NCBI GenBank assembly: GCA_002450015.1
Contig: DJYG01000059.1
Span: forward strand, 1 to 59,115
Direction: 5' to 3'
DNA length: 59,115 nt
Origin: Cyanobacteria bacterium UBA6984
Lineage (GTDB): Bacteria; Cyanobacteriota; Vampirovibrionia; Gastranaerophilales; Gastranaerophilaceae
Part shown: positions 16,646-24,686 of the stretch, in pieces
Numbering within the stretch: position 1 is the stretch's first letter
Layout of the letters: each line of letters starts with the position of its first letter
Position numbers and translations under genes: made by a program
The notes under the pieces: model-generated
What the model was told of the DNA's origin: nothing
What the model saw: only the letters and a program-made list of their open reading frames with translations
Database searches by the model: none

Positions 16646-17494
16646 ATGCAAGACGAGGTTCAAATTGAATTAAGTGAAGGAGAAGAAATCCTTGCTGTTG
16701 GTGAAAAAAATCTTACCTTATGTATTTGCTGTACAGCTCTTTATTTTGTTGCAACAATAGTTTTTTTATACATATCCTTAACCGTTCAAACATTTTATAT
16801 GCGAATGCTTTTTGGTTTAGGTGTGATTATTTTAATTGTGATTGCGGTATATTTACTAAATTCATACAGACATAATCAAATATATTTGACTAATAAAAGA
16901 TTTATAATTACTGTAAATGAAAAAATTGAAATTATTCCTTATGATGAAATATACGAATATGCATGGTTTGATATAGTTTATTTAAAAAGCAACAGAAGAT
17001 TTATCTTTGCATATACAAATATAGATAATGTAAAAGAACAATTCAAAGAAATTTATCCTCAGTACAAAAGTATGCCTATAATTGCAAAATTAATTATAAT
17101 CGCTATTTTTGCAGGTCTATGTTTTTTAGCTGCCAAAATCGTTCCTCAGCGAATTGACAAGCTTAAGCAAACTTATTATTTGCAAAAAATGCATTCGCAA
17201 TCTTCAATAACAAATAAAGATGAGTATATGAAGTATTTAGAAAAGGTTTTGAAAATACATTGGACACCACCAAAATTGGATAATGATGCAAAAGTTACTG
17301 TTGAATTTCAAATTCTTCCGGATGGCACGATGATAAATGAAAAAGTTATAGAAACATCAGGAAACAGGGAACTTGATAACTCTGCATTATTTGCTTTAAG
17401 AAAGGCTAAGCCATTAAAAAAATTACCTAAGGATTTAATTGAAGAAAAAGAAGTTATTATAAATTTCACATTTGATTATGACGCTAAAAACTAG
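16646..17494 (+). CDS. Membrane protein fusing a PH-like domain to a TonB C-terminal domain
   Basis: A 282-residue protein. Residues 1-25 are acidic, two membrane helices follow (about 25-70), then a bacterial PH-like segment (IYLTNKRFIITV, IPYDEIYEYAWFDIVYLK) to about 140, a third membrane helix (about 146-165), and a TonB/TolA-type C-terminal domain (about 195-282). The latter shows HWTPPK, VTVEFQILPDGTMINEKVI, SGNRELDNSALFALRKA and PLKKLP. TonB-C domains normally face the periplasm and contact outer-membrane partners. Start ATG 16646 has AAGAGGT upstream and TATAAT at 16621-16626. No exbBD genes are nearby. Confidence 0.8.
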   Translation: MQDEVQIELSEGEEILAVGEKNLTLCICCTALYFVATIVFLYISLTVQTFYMRMLFGLGVIILIVIAVYLLNSYRHNQIYLTNKRFIITVNEKIEIIPYDEIYEYAWFDIVYLKSNRRFIFAYTNIDNVKEQFKEIYPQYKSMPIIAKLIIIAIFAGLCFLAAKIVPQRIDKLKQTYYLQKMHSQSSITNKDEYMKYLEKVLKIHWTPPKLDNDAKVTVEFQILPDGTMINEKVIETSGNRELDNSALFALRKAKPLKKLPKDLIEEKEVIINFTFDYDAKN

Positions 17495-17540
17495 TTTGTT
17501 ATATAATTGAAATATATTAATAAATTAAAGGGAAATAAAT

Positions 17541-18644
17541 ATGTTAAGAGCAGGTATTGTAGGATTACCTAATGTAGGAAAATCAACATTGTTTAATGCA
17601 CTTACAAGTGCAAAAAATGCGCAGAGTGCAAATTATCCGTTTTGTACGATTGAGCCTAATGTTGGTGTTGTAGGAGTTCCTGACGAAAGATTATATAAAT
17701 TGCAGCCGCTAGTTCATACTGATAAAGTTGTGCCAACAGCAATAGAATTTGTTGATATTGCCGGACTTGTTAAAGGTGCAAGTAAAGGCGAAGGTTTGGG
17801 AAATCAGTTTTTGGCAAATATTAGAGAAACCGATGCAATTATTCAGGTTGTAAGATGTTTTGATGATGCTAATACAATTCACGTTGCAGGTAAAGTTAAT
17901 CCTTTAGATGATATTGAAACAATTAATACGGAACTTGCACTTGCTGATATGGCTTCTTTGGAAAAAAGAATGGCTAAAACATCTAAAGTTGCAAATTCAG
18001 GCGACAAGGCTGCAAAAATTGAAATGAAAGTTATGCAAACGCTTTATGACAAACTTTCAGAAGCAACATTTATAAATGTTGACGAATTATTTGATGATGA
18101 AGAAGAATTAAAAATAGCAAAACAATCTCAATTAATGAGTATAAAGCCTGTAATATATGCTTCGAATGTTTCTGAATTCGATGTTGTAAGCGGAAATGAA
18201 TATACAAAACAAGTTGAAGAATATGCAAAAAAACACGGTGCAGAAATGGTTATAATTTCCGCAAAAATAGAAGAAGAACTTGCTGAATTATCTCAAGAAG
18301 AAGCTAAAGAATACCTAAATGAAATAGGTATTACAAATTCAGGTATTGAAAAAATGATTCAATCTGTATATCACTTGCTAAACCTTAGAACATACATAAC
18401 AGCAGGTGAAATGGAGGTTAAAGCTTGGACAATTACAGCAGGTACAAAAGCTCCTCAAGCAGCAGGTGTTATTCATACCGATTTTGAAAAAGGATTTATT
18501 AGAGCAGAAGTGATTTCTTATGAAGATTTTCTTGCATGTGACGGTTCATATACAGTTGCAAAAGAAAAAGGCCTAATGCGTCTTGAAGGTAAAGACTATG
18601 TTGTTCAAGACGGCGACATTATGCACTTTAGATTTGCTAATTAA
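17541..18644 (+). CDS. ychF: Redox/ribosome-associated GTPase/ATPase YchF (Obg family)
   Basis: A 367-residue YchF/Ola1 P-loop protein that binds ribosomes and hydrolyses ATP. Motifs: GLPNVGKSTLFNAL (P loop), NYPFCTIEPN, DIAGLVKGASKGEGLGNQF (switch II), and a C-terminal TGS domain with TAGTKAPQAAGVIHTDFEKG. AAAGGGAAA precedes the ATG. It is followed by a bidirectional terminator shared with hup. Confidence 0.97.
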   Translation: MLRAGIVGLPNVGKSTLFNALTSAKNAQSANYPFCTIEPNVGVVGVPDERLYKLQPLVHTDKVVPTAIEFVDIAGLVKGASKGEGLGNQFLANIRETDAIIQVVRCFDDANTIHVAGKVNPLDDIETINTELALADMASLEKRMAKTSKVANSGDKAAKIEMKVMQTLYDKLSEATFINVDELFDDEEELKIAKQSQLMSIKPVIYASNVSEFDVVSGNEYTKQVEEYAKKHGAEMVIISAKIEEELAELSQEEAKEYLNEIGITNSGIEKMIQSVYHLLNLRTYITAGEMEVKAWTITAGTKAPQAAGVIHTDFEKGFIRAEVISYEDFLACDGSYTVAKEKGLMRLEGKDYVVQDGDIMHFRFAN

Positions 18645-18665
18645 ATTTTGAGAATTTATTTATAC

Positions 18666-18697
18666 AACTAAAAAGCGTCCTCTTTAGAGGACGCTTT
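18666..18697. terminator. Bidirectional terminator between ychF and hup
   Basis: AAAGCGTCCTC (18672-18682) and GAGGACGCTTT (18687-18697) form a perfect 11-bp stem with a TTTA loop. On the reverse strand it runs into TTTTTAG, serving hup; on the forward strand the T tract is short. Confidence 0.85.
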
Positions 18698-18717
18698 AAA
18701 CTGTTAGGTTCAAAAAA

Positions 18718-18990
18718 CTATTTTACTAATTCTTTGAATTTTTTACCAGCTGAGAATGCAGGAACTGTTCTTGCAGCAATTTTAATTTCTTTACCTGTTT
18801 GAGGGTTTCTGCCTGTTCTAGCTGCTCTTTTACGAGGTTCAAAAGTACCAAAACCAACTAATGTAACTTTGTCACCTTTTTTAACTGTTTTTTCGATTGT
18901 TTCAACTGTTGCTGTTAATACATCATAAGCTTCTTTTTTTGAAACTTTTGCAACTTTTGAAACTTCTGCTACTAATTCTTCTTTGTTCAT
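18718..18990 (-). CDS. hup: DNA-binding protein HU
   Basis: A 90-residue histone-like HU protein that bends and compacts DNA as a dimer. The family signature GFGTFEPRKRAARTGRNPQTG, including the arm that inserts in the minor groove, lies at about residues 46-66. AAGGAAGGAAA precedes the start, and a promoter TTGCCA-16-TATAAT lies at 19041-19068. Confidence 0.97.
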   Translation of the reverse strand: MNKEELVAEVSKVAKVSKKEAYDVLTATVETIEKTVKKGDKVTLVGFGTFEPRKRAARTGRNPQTGKEIKIAARTVPAFSAGKKFKELVK

Positions 18991-19040
18991 CGTAATTTCC
19001 TTCCTTGTTAAGTGTAATAACCTTTTCTTTTAGTAACTTT

Positions 19041-19068
19041 ATTATATACTTTATTTTTAAATTGGCAA
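19041..19068 (-). promoter_or_regulatory. Promoter of hup
   Basis: On the reverse strand TTGCCA (19063-19068), 16 nt and TATAAT (19041-19046) form a strong sigma-70-type promoter about 50 nt before the hup start. Confidence 0.65.
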
Positions 19069-19207
19069 GAGTAGGTATTTGAAATATTTTTTTTAAAAAT
19101 ATAACAATATTATTATGGCTAAAATTCACTATTGACAACTGTTTTAAATGCCAAGTCAACTTAGTATTATGATAAACATTTCTTAATATTTGTTCTCAGG
19201 TAAAAAT

Positions 19208-19243
19208 AAAAAGCATGCTCAGACATTATCCGGCATGCTTTTT
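19208..19243. terminator. Terminator downstream of the recombinase gene
   Basis: AAAAAGCATGC (19208-19218) is repeated inverted as GCATGCTTTTT (19233-19243) around a 14-nt loop; it can work in both directions. Confidence 0.7.
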
Positions 19244-19265
19244 GATATAATTTTGATTTATTTAA

Positions 19266-19811
19266 TTATAATTTAAATTCTTTGTGAAATCTCTTATTCA
19301 AATCTTCTTTTATGCCTAAATAGTTAATAGTATCATGAATAGAGTTTTGGTCAAAAATATAAGCCAAATATGACAAGTCATTATATTGTTCATAATAGTG
19401 CCAACCAAATGATTTTCTTAAAGATGCAACTGAATATTTCTTACTTAATCCTAATTCTTTGCAAACAGCTTTGAATTTTCTATAAATAAGAGTTCTTTCA
19501 AGTTTTTTACCTGTTACTGAAATAAATAACCAATCGTTATCTTTTCTTGAACCTACAACTTTTTCAGCAATCTCTCTTATTTGTCTGTTTAATGGAAATT
19601 TTTTAACAATTTTAGTGCTTGGATCTTTATAAACCAATTCTTTTTTATCTTTAACATGTTTTACTTTAAGGCTAAGAATATCTGTTATTCTCAAACCTGT
19701 ATTTAGCGATAATAGGAATAATAAATATTCTCTATATATCTTGTTTTTTGTGTAATACCTTTTAATTTTTTTAATTGTTTCTAAATCTTTAATTGGCAAA
19801 ACTTTGTTCAT
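19266..19811 (-). CDS. Short tyrosine recombinase-like protein with altered active site
   Basis: A 181-residue stand-alone catalytic domain of the phage integrase family, starting MNKVLPIKDLETI at 19811 with AAAGGACGG upstream. Present are the first Arg (NTGLRITDILSLKVK), a Lys-bearing beta hairpin, the second Arg in ASLRKSFGWHYY and a Tyr in DTINYLGI. The His of the HxxR motif is replaced (ASLR), and the His of the GH motif is also lost (FDQNSIHDT). Related short chromosomal recombinases keep both. It may be a domesticated DNA-binding or weakly active recombinase; there are no mobile genes next to it. Confidence 0.75.
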   Translation of the reverse strand: MNKVLPIKDLETIKKIKRYYTKNKIYREYLLFLLSLNTGLRITDILSLKVKHVKDKKELVYKDPSTKIVKKFPLNRQIREIAEKVVGSRKDNDWLFISVTGKKLERTLIYRKFKAVCKELGLSKKYSVASLRKSFGWHYYEQYNDLSYLAYIFDQNSIHDTINYLGIKEDLNKRFHKEFKL

Positions 19812-19904
19812 AAATATGTACCGTCCTTTTTCATAACATTCTATAACATTAAATATCAAGAACAAACGCTTGTCAAGAATAAAGCTATGTTCAAGTTGTA
19901 ATTT

Positions 19905-20528
19905 CTATAAATTTTTAATTCTTGTAAATGGCCAAACAATGGTAATAGCTCTGCCGATAATTCTTTCTTTTGGTAAAAATCCCCAATAACGACTATCTTG
20001 AGAGTTTCCTCTATTATCACCCATCATAAAATAATTTCCTTCAGGGATAATCATAGGACCGCAATGCATGGCTTGGGTGCAGTCATTATAGTCATATTTG
20101 CTTTTTATATATGGTTCGTCCAATGGCTTGTCGTTTATGTAAACTGTAAATGCGCCATCTTCTTTTGATTTTTTAATTTCTATTTTATCTCCGGGCATTC
20201 CGACAACCCTTTTAATAAATGCAATATCGTTGCAAAAAAAACCTGTTAAACGTTTGAAAATTTTTATTGGAGTTGCTTCAAGTTTAATCATTGGCGGATA
20301 AAATACAAGTATATCCCCTCTTTGAGGTTCTCTATAAAAGCGTGAAACTCTTTCTACAACAATTCTGTCTTTTTCAACAAGTGTCGGATGCATTGAACCT
20401 GACGGAATCCATCTGATTTCACCTAGGAAAAATTTTATAATTATAACCATTACCACAACAAATACTGCTGTTTCGACAGTTTCTTTTGTAAAAGCTTTTA
20501 TTTTTTCTTTTATAATTTGTTTATCCAT
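19905..20528 (-). CDS. lepB: Signal peptidase I
   Basis: A 207-residue type I signal peptidase that removes Sec/Tat signal peptides on the outer face of the inner membrane. It has one N-terminal membrane helix (about 18-35), the catalytic Ser45 in PSGSMHPTL, the catalytic Lys106 in AFIKRVVGMPGD, and the conserved GDNRGNSQDSRYWGF box. Its start overlaps the end of the prenyl synthase gene by 8 nt, implying translational coupling. Confidence 0.96.
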   Translation of the reverse strand: MDKQIIKEKIKAFTKETVETAVFVVVMVIIIKFFLGEIRWIPSGSMHPTLVEKDRIVVERVSRFYREPQRGDILVFYPPMIKLEATPIKIFKRLTGFFCNDIAFIKRVVGMPGDKIEIKKSKEDGAFTVYINDKPLDEPYIKSKYDYNDCTQAMHCGPMIIPEGNYFMMGDNRGNSQDSRYWGFLPKERIIGRAITIVWPFTRIKNL

Positions 20529-21399
20529 TTATTTTCATTATATCTATAAGTTCAATTATTGCCGATTTATACTCGTTGTCAGGTGCTTTGTCTAAACATC
20601 TTTTTACTCGGTTAAAATAATTATCCAACAATTCTTTAGTTTTTTCAATGCCATATTCCAAATTATTTAAATCTTTTGCAAATATAACAGGAGCAGTGTA
20701 TATTCCATCTTCAATATCATTTCTGCAAGGTTTATCAGATTTGCATTCAATTATATTTAATAAATCATCTCTTATTTGAAATGTTATACCAAATCTTTTA
20801 GCAAAATCTTTTGCACTGTTTATATCGAGTCCTGCAATAGATGCTGAGCTTGTAATAGAGGCAATGAACAATTCTCCTGTTTTATAACGGCATTTATCTA
20901 AATATTCATCAAAATTAATCATTTTATATTTATTAAAATATTGATTAATTTCTCCTAAGCACATTCTTTTTATTGCTATGCTGAAGAAATTTAAAACGTT
21001 ACAAGATTTTATGTTTAGTAATTTCTGAATTGCAATTGAAAGTAGAAAATCTCCTGTAACAACAGCTATACTGTTATCAAAATTTTCGTTAATTGTTTTT
21101 TGATTACGGCGTTTTGAAGATTTATCTATAACGTCATCATGAATAAGTGTAGCGTTATGAATTAATTCTACTGCTGATTGAACTTCTATTTGTTCATAAG
21201 AAATATCTGTACCATACATTTTTAGATATAACAAAGCTAATAGAGGTCTAAGTCTTTTTGATGGGGCTTTTATTATATTCATAAGATTTGATTGTAATTC
21301 ATCCGAACCGCAATAAAAATCCGTTATATTGTTTTCTATTTGATATAATTCGTCGCTAACAAGAGATTTTATTTTGTTATATTTTTCATTAAAACTCAT
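20521..21399 (-). CDS. Polyprenyl diphosphate synthase (trans-isoprenyl)
   Basis: A 292-residue trans-prenyltransferase that elongates allylic diphosphates with isopentenyl diphosphate. The first aspartate-rich motif is in LIHDDVIDKSSKRR and the second is FQIRDDLLNI, a minimal form of the usual DDxxD. KRLRPLL at about residue 50 binds diphosphate. Chain length (C15, C20 or quinone side chain) cannot be read with confidence. It overlaps the upstream lipM-like gene by 11 nt and the downstream lepB by 8 nt, so the three genes form one tight operon. Confidence 0.88.
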   Translation of the reverse strand: MSFNEKYNKIKSLVSDELYQIENNITDFYCGSDELQSNLMNIIKAPSKRLRPLLALLYLKMYGTDISYEQIEVQSAVELIHNATLIHDDVIDKSSKRRNQKTINENFDNSIAVVTGDFLLSIAIQKLLNIKSCNVLNFFSIAIKRMCLGEINQYFNKYKMINFDEYLDKCRYKTGELFIASITSSASIAGLDINSAKDFAKRFGITFQIRDDLLNIIECKSDKPCRNDIEDGIYTAPVIFAKDLNNLEYGIEKTKELLDNYFNRVKRCLDKAPDNEYKSAIIELIDIMKING

Positions 21400-22048
21400 T
21401 GTAATTATCCCATAAATGAAGTAAATCTATCACAGATATATCGGGGTTAATTTCTTTCATACATGTAATATGATTTATATCTATTTCTTCTTTAAATATT
21501 TTTTCAAGCAATTCTTTGTCATAATCAAACAAAATAGAACCGTGTTGCAAAATGTAACCTTCTTTTCTGAATTGGGCCGAACCTATTAACTTTTTACCCC
21601 TATAACAAATATCTGCGCTTGTCGAAACCTGCATACAATAATTTACATCATGATTGGTGTTGTTTCTTTGTGCAATTTCAAGTTCTATGCCAATTTGTTT
21701 AAACGGTTCAAAAAATATTTTTGCAATTTCCTTATATGATGACATAATGCTGTCGCCATTTTTTAATGTTGATATGGGGCATATATAACTGTAAGTTAAT
21801 TCTTTATCGTGTAATAAAGCTCTGCCGCCGGTGAGTCTTCTTACCAAATCAAGTCCGTATTTGTTTAACAAATTTTTATCAATAAAATCTGCTTTCTGAT
21901 TTCTCCCTAAAGAAATACACCTCGGACTCCAGCCGTATAATCTTAAAATGTGCTCCTTAGTTTGATTTTTTATTGCGTTTTCAAGCAAATCTTTGTCAAT
22001 TTGCATATTTTTTGAGCCGGTATTAACTTCAAAAGGAATAATTTTCAT
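21389..22048 (-). CDS. Octanoyltransferase/lipoate ligase family protein (LipM-like)
   Basis: A 219-residue member of the biotin/lipoate protein ligase fold. VRRLTGGRALLHDKELTYS is typical of LipM octanoyltransferases, and the Cys in NYCMQVSTSADI fits the LipM nucleophile, followed by GKKLIGSAQFRKEG. It should attach octanoyl or lipoyl groups to carrier domains. Start 22048 is preferred over 22090: TATAAT lies 6 nt before it, so the longer start would lie upstream of the promoter. It heads the operon with the prenyl synthase and lepB and has no Shine-Dalgarno. Confidence 0.85.
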   Translation of the reverse strand: MKIIPFEVNTGSKNMQIDKDLLENAIKNQTKEHILRLYGWSPRCISLGRNQKADFIDKNLLNKYGLDLVRRLTGGRALLHDKELTYSYICPISTLKNGDSIMSSYKEIAKIFFEPFKQIGIELEIAQRNNTNHDVNYCMQVSTSADICYRGKKLIGSAQFRKEGYILQHGSILFDYDKELLEKIFKEEIDINHITCMKEINPDISVIDLLHLWDNYNEF

Positions 22049-22060
22049 GTTTTTATTATA
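22049..22060 (-). promoter_or_regulatory. TATAAT box 6 nt from the lipM-like start (leaderless)
   Basis: On the reverse strand TATAAT (22055-22060) is followed by AAAAAC and ATG 22048. There is no ribosome binding site. Confidence 0.6.
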
Positions 22061-22258
22061 TCGCAAAATTTTGTAACAAATAACCTGCAAAATGTTTAGA
22101 AATTTTAGAAACTTTGTAAATTTTTGTAACGATTTAAAAATAAGAGTAGTTGTTTGATTTGTAAAGTTATGTAACAGATATTGTGAAAACCCTCAAGAAA
22201 TCATGATTTTAAACCGATATTGAGTATGTAAGGGAAATTTGTTAAAGGAAATAAGCTT

Positions 22259-23323
22259 ATGGGTATGTCAGCATCACAAGCAAGATTACTTTCTATAACA
22301 TCAAGAATTAGTGACATTGAATACAAGTCACAACAAATTTCCAATGTAAAAATCAGATTAGCTGACGAATCTGAAAAAGTTGCAAATGCATACACAAAAG
22401 CTTTAAATAAACAAAAAATAACAATGACTTCTTACAACACATCAGGTCAAGCAGTAAAACAAGATGTAACAATTAGCAGTTTAAGCAAACCTGATTCAAA
22501 ATACATTTTAAAAAATTCAAAGAATCAGACAGTTGTTTCATCTGGTGTATATAATATGTACAAAGCATTAGTTGAAACTTCTAATAATCCTAATAGCTGG
22601 GGTAACAGATACGAATCGCAAGGTACAAAGCCATGCGACAACGGTGATTATTTTAATGCTTTTATGGGTGCTAAATTTGGAAATATTGTAAGTTTATCAA
22701 ATAGAGTAATGGAAGCTGCTGGTAAGAATTTAGATTGGGAAGATAATTATTGGGAAGTTGTAGATGAATTAGGCGGATACGGTGGCGGACTTGGTACTTG
22801 GCAAGCAATAGTTCAATATGCAAAAGACCACAATGTTACTGTTTCTGGCATGCCCACAATGGAAGAAGTAAATTATTATGAATTTTTATTTAAAGAATTC
22901 ACAACAAATGCAGACACAACTGTTGCTACAAGTTCTAATTTAGGTGAACATCAATACACAAGACTAGAAACAAGCAATTTAAATAAATTTTTAGATAGGA
23001 ATTCTTCTGTTAATGCTAACGATCCAAATTGGTTAAATGAAGCATTAGAATCAGGCGAATTTATGTTAGTTAGCGTAGAAACAGGCAAAGAAGTTTCTGT
23101 ATCAGGCGAAACAGCTCTTTGCTTAGAAACAGATACAACAGGTATGGCAAAAGCTGAAGCTGAATATACTGCAGCAACTGCAAAAATCAACACAAAAGAA
23201 AAGAAATTAGATAATCAACTAAAAGCTTTAGACACTGAACACAGCGCTTTAACTACTGAATTTGATTCTGTAAAATCTTTAATCGGCGATAATGTTGAAA
23301 AATCATTCAACTTATTCAGCTAA
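22259..23323 (+). CDS. Unknown protein with N- and C-terminal coiled-coil segments
   Basis: A 354-residue protein beginning MGMSASQARLLSITSR, followed by a helical stretch (SDIEYKSQQISNVKIRLADES). It ends in a second helix (KEKKLDNQLKALDTEHSALTTEFDSVKSLIGDN) and FNLFS. The paired terminal helices around a variable centre recall flagellin/hook or secretion-needle-type proteins, but no flagellar gene is here and there is no signal peptide. I recall many proteins with this N-terminus in the Gastranaerophilales; that is memory, not a search. AAAGGAAA precedes the start, and a terminator follows. Confidence 0.7.
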   Translation: MGMSASQARLLSITSRISDIEYKSQQISNVKIRLADESEKVANAYTKALNKQKITMTSYNTSGQAVKQDVTISSLSKPDSKYILKNSKNQTVVSSGVYNMYKALVETSNNPNSWGNRYESQGTKPCDNGDYFNAFMGAKFGNIVSLSNRVMEAAGKNLDWEDNYWEVVDELGGYGGGLGTWQAIVQYAKDHNVTVSGMPTMEEVNYYEFLFKEFTTNADTTVATSSNLGEHQYTRLETSNLNKFLDRNSSVNANDPNWLNEALESGEFMLVSVETGKEVSVSGETALCLETDTTGMAKAEAEYTAATAKINTKEKKLDNQLKALDTEHSALTTEFDSVKSLIGDNVEKSFNLFS

Positions 23324-23345
23324 TAAAAAAGTTTATATAGGCAAA

Positions 23346-23377
23346 AAAAAACACTCATTTTATTGAGTGTGTGTTTT
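23346..23377 (+). terminator. Terminator after the coiled-coil gene
   Basis: AACACTCA and TGAGTGTG (about 23350-23370) form a short stem followed by GTGTTTT, with an A tract upstream. Confidence 0.6.
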
Positions 23378-23645
23378 CTGCATCCTAATGGTCTCTTTTT
23401 TAGTGTTTATTATTTAGGAGTTTATATGTTTTTTGGGTAAATGTTATGCCATTTAGTGTTTCGACTACACTATTTAATGCACAAGATTATTATTGCATAC
23501 ATTTTATTTAATGTCAACAAAATCTTTTTATAAAAACAAAATAAAATCCAAAATCAATGTAATAGTGTCGTTTTGACACTTTACAAAAGTTAATAAAATT
23601 GTTTAAGCAGTAGAAAACTCTACATTTTATCTTTTTGTTAATACT
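23378..23645. other. Noncoding stretch before ruvC
   Basis: No credible gene is seen on either strand. The stretch holds a small hairpin (AGTGTC-GTTTT-GACACT near 23563-23581) and the phrase TTTAGTGTTT near 23400 and 23454. A TAGGAG box is followed by a four-codon frame (MFFG) near 23426. Function unknown. Confidence 0.5.
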
Positions 23646-23673
23646 TTGCACAAAGAAAAAACATTGCTATAAT
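23646..23673 (+). promoter_or_regulatory. ruvC promoter, leaderless layout
   Basis: TTGCAC (23646-23651), 16 nt, TATAAT (23668-23673), then ATGTGT and the ATG at 23680. Transcription would start at or beside the start codon. Confidence 0.65.
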
Positions 23674-23679
23674 ATGTGT

Positions 23680-24165
23680 ATGAAGATATTGGGTATAGAT
23701 CCAGGCATGGCTATTGTAGGATACAGCGTTATTGATGTTGGCGCTGAATGTTTTGATTTGATTACTTCAGGTTCAATACAAACCAAAAAGGGTAATACTG
23801 ATGCTTCAAGATTATATGAAATTTTTCAAGATATTTCGGTTATAATAGAAAAGTATAAACCTGATATTGCTTCAGTAGAAAAGTTGTATTATTTTAGAAA
23901 TCAAACTACAATAATTCCGGTAGCTGAAGCAAGGGGAGTAATAATTATGGCATTGGAAAAATATGGTATTCCAACGTATGAATATACTCCGATGGAGGTT
24001 AAGCAAGTTCTTACAGGTTTTGGCAGGGCTGACAAAAAACAGGTAGAACAAATGGTTAAATATACACTTAATTGTGATAATTTACCAAAATTGGATGATA
24101 CTATAGATTCTATTGCTATTGCAATATGTCATACAAGAAAAAATTTAGAATTAATTACAAAATAA
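23680..24165 (+). CDS. ruvC: Holliday junction endonuclease RuvC
   Basis: A 161-residue RuvC resolvase that nicks four-way junctions symmetrically during recombination. The RNase H-fold acidic tetrad is visible: Asp in KILGIDPGMA, Glu in ASVEKLYYFRN, and the Asp pair in KLDDTIDSIAIAICH. ATG 23680 gives the canonical start MKILGIDPG; an alternative ATG lies two codons earlier. A -10 box ends 6 nt before 23680 and there is no Shine-Dalgarno. The next gene starts 10 nt downstream. Confidence 0.95.
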   Translation: MKILGIDPGMAIVGYSVIDVGAECFDLITSGSIQTKKGNTDASRLYEIFQDISVIIEKYKPDIASVEKLYYFRNQTTIIPVAEARGVIIMALEKYGIPTYEYTPMEVKQVLTGFGRADKKQVEQMVKYTLNCDNLPKLDDTIDSIAIAICHTRKNLELITK

Positions 24166-24175
24166 GGAAGAAAAT

Positions 24176-24658
24176 ATGATTAACGAACTTTTATTGAAAC
24201 AAATAGCTATTTTGAGTGCAATAGCCGGCGCTGTGTTGGGTGTATTAACAATAATACCTTATATAAATATATTTTCTTTATCTATATTAATAATATGTTT
24301 AGCTGCATTTGTTTTAGTTTATATGAAACGTGAAAATTTAATAGGTATATTTGATATGAGAGAAGGAGCTATTTTGGGTGCTGTTGTCGGATTTGTTTCG
24401 TTTATAGCGGCTTCAATAGTTTATGTTCCTTGTGATATTATATTAGGTTTAATACCACCGTTTAGAGCGCATTTTGTAATGAGATTTTTCTTTAACAGTT
24501 TTGGTAGTTTTGTAGTTATGAACATGCTAATATTTTTTGTTGCATTATTAAGCGCATTAATGAACGCATTTGCAGGACTTGCAACCTCTTATGTTTATGA
24601 GCTTTTAACAGGGCTTAAAAAAGAAAGCAACGAAAGTTTTGATTTTGAAATTAAATAA
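24176..24658 (+). CDS. Small four-helix membrane protein of unknown function
   Basis: A 160-residue protein with about four hydrophobic helices (near residues 10-28, 30-50, 65-88 and 108-135) and a short acidic cytoplasmic tail. It resembles DUF4199/DUF5518-type small membrane proteins only in general layout. AAGGAAG precedes the ATG. It lies between ruvC and mtnA, probably in one transcript. Confidence 0.7.
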   Translation: MINELLLKQIAILSAIAGAVLGVLTIIPYINIFSLSILIICLAAFVLVYMKRENLIGIFDMREGAILGAVVGFVSFIAASIVYVPCDIILGLIPPFRAHFVMRFFFNSFGSFVVMNMLIFFVALLSALMNAFAGLATSYVYELLTGLKKESNESFDFEIK

Positions 24659-24686
24659 CAAATAAATATAGAAAGGTAGATATATT

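Noticed and set aside
22951..23193. Reverse-strand open frame inside the coiled-coil gene
   Set aside because: Antisense shadow without start signals; the forward frame carries the recognised termini.
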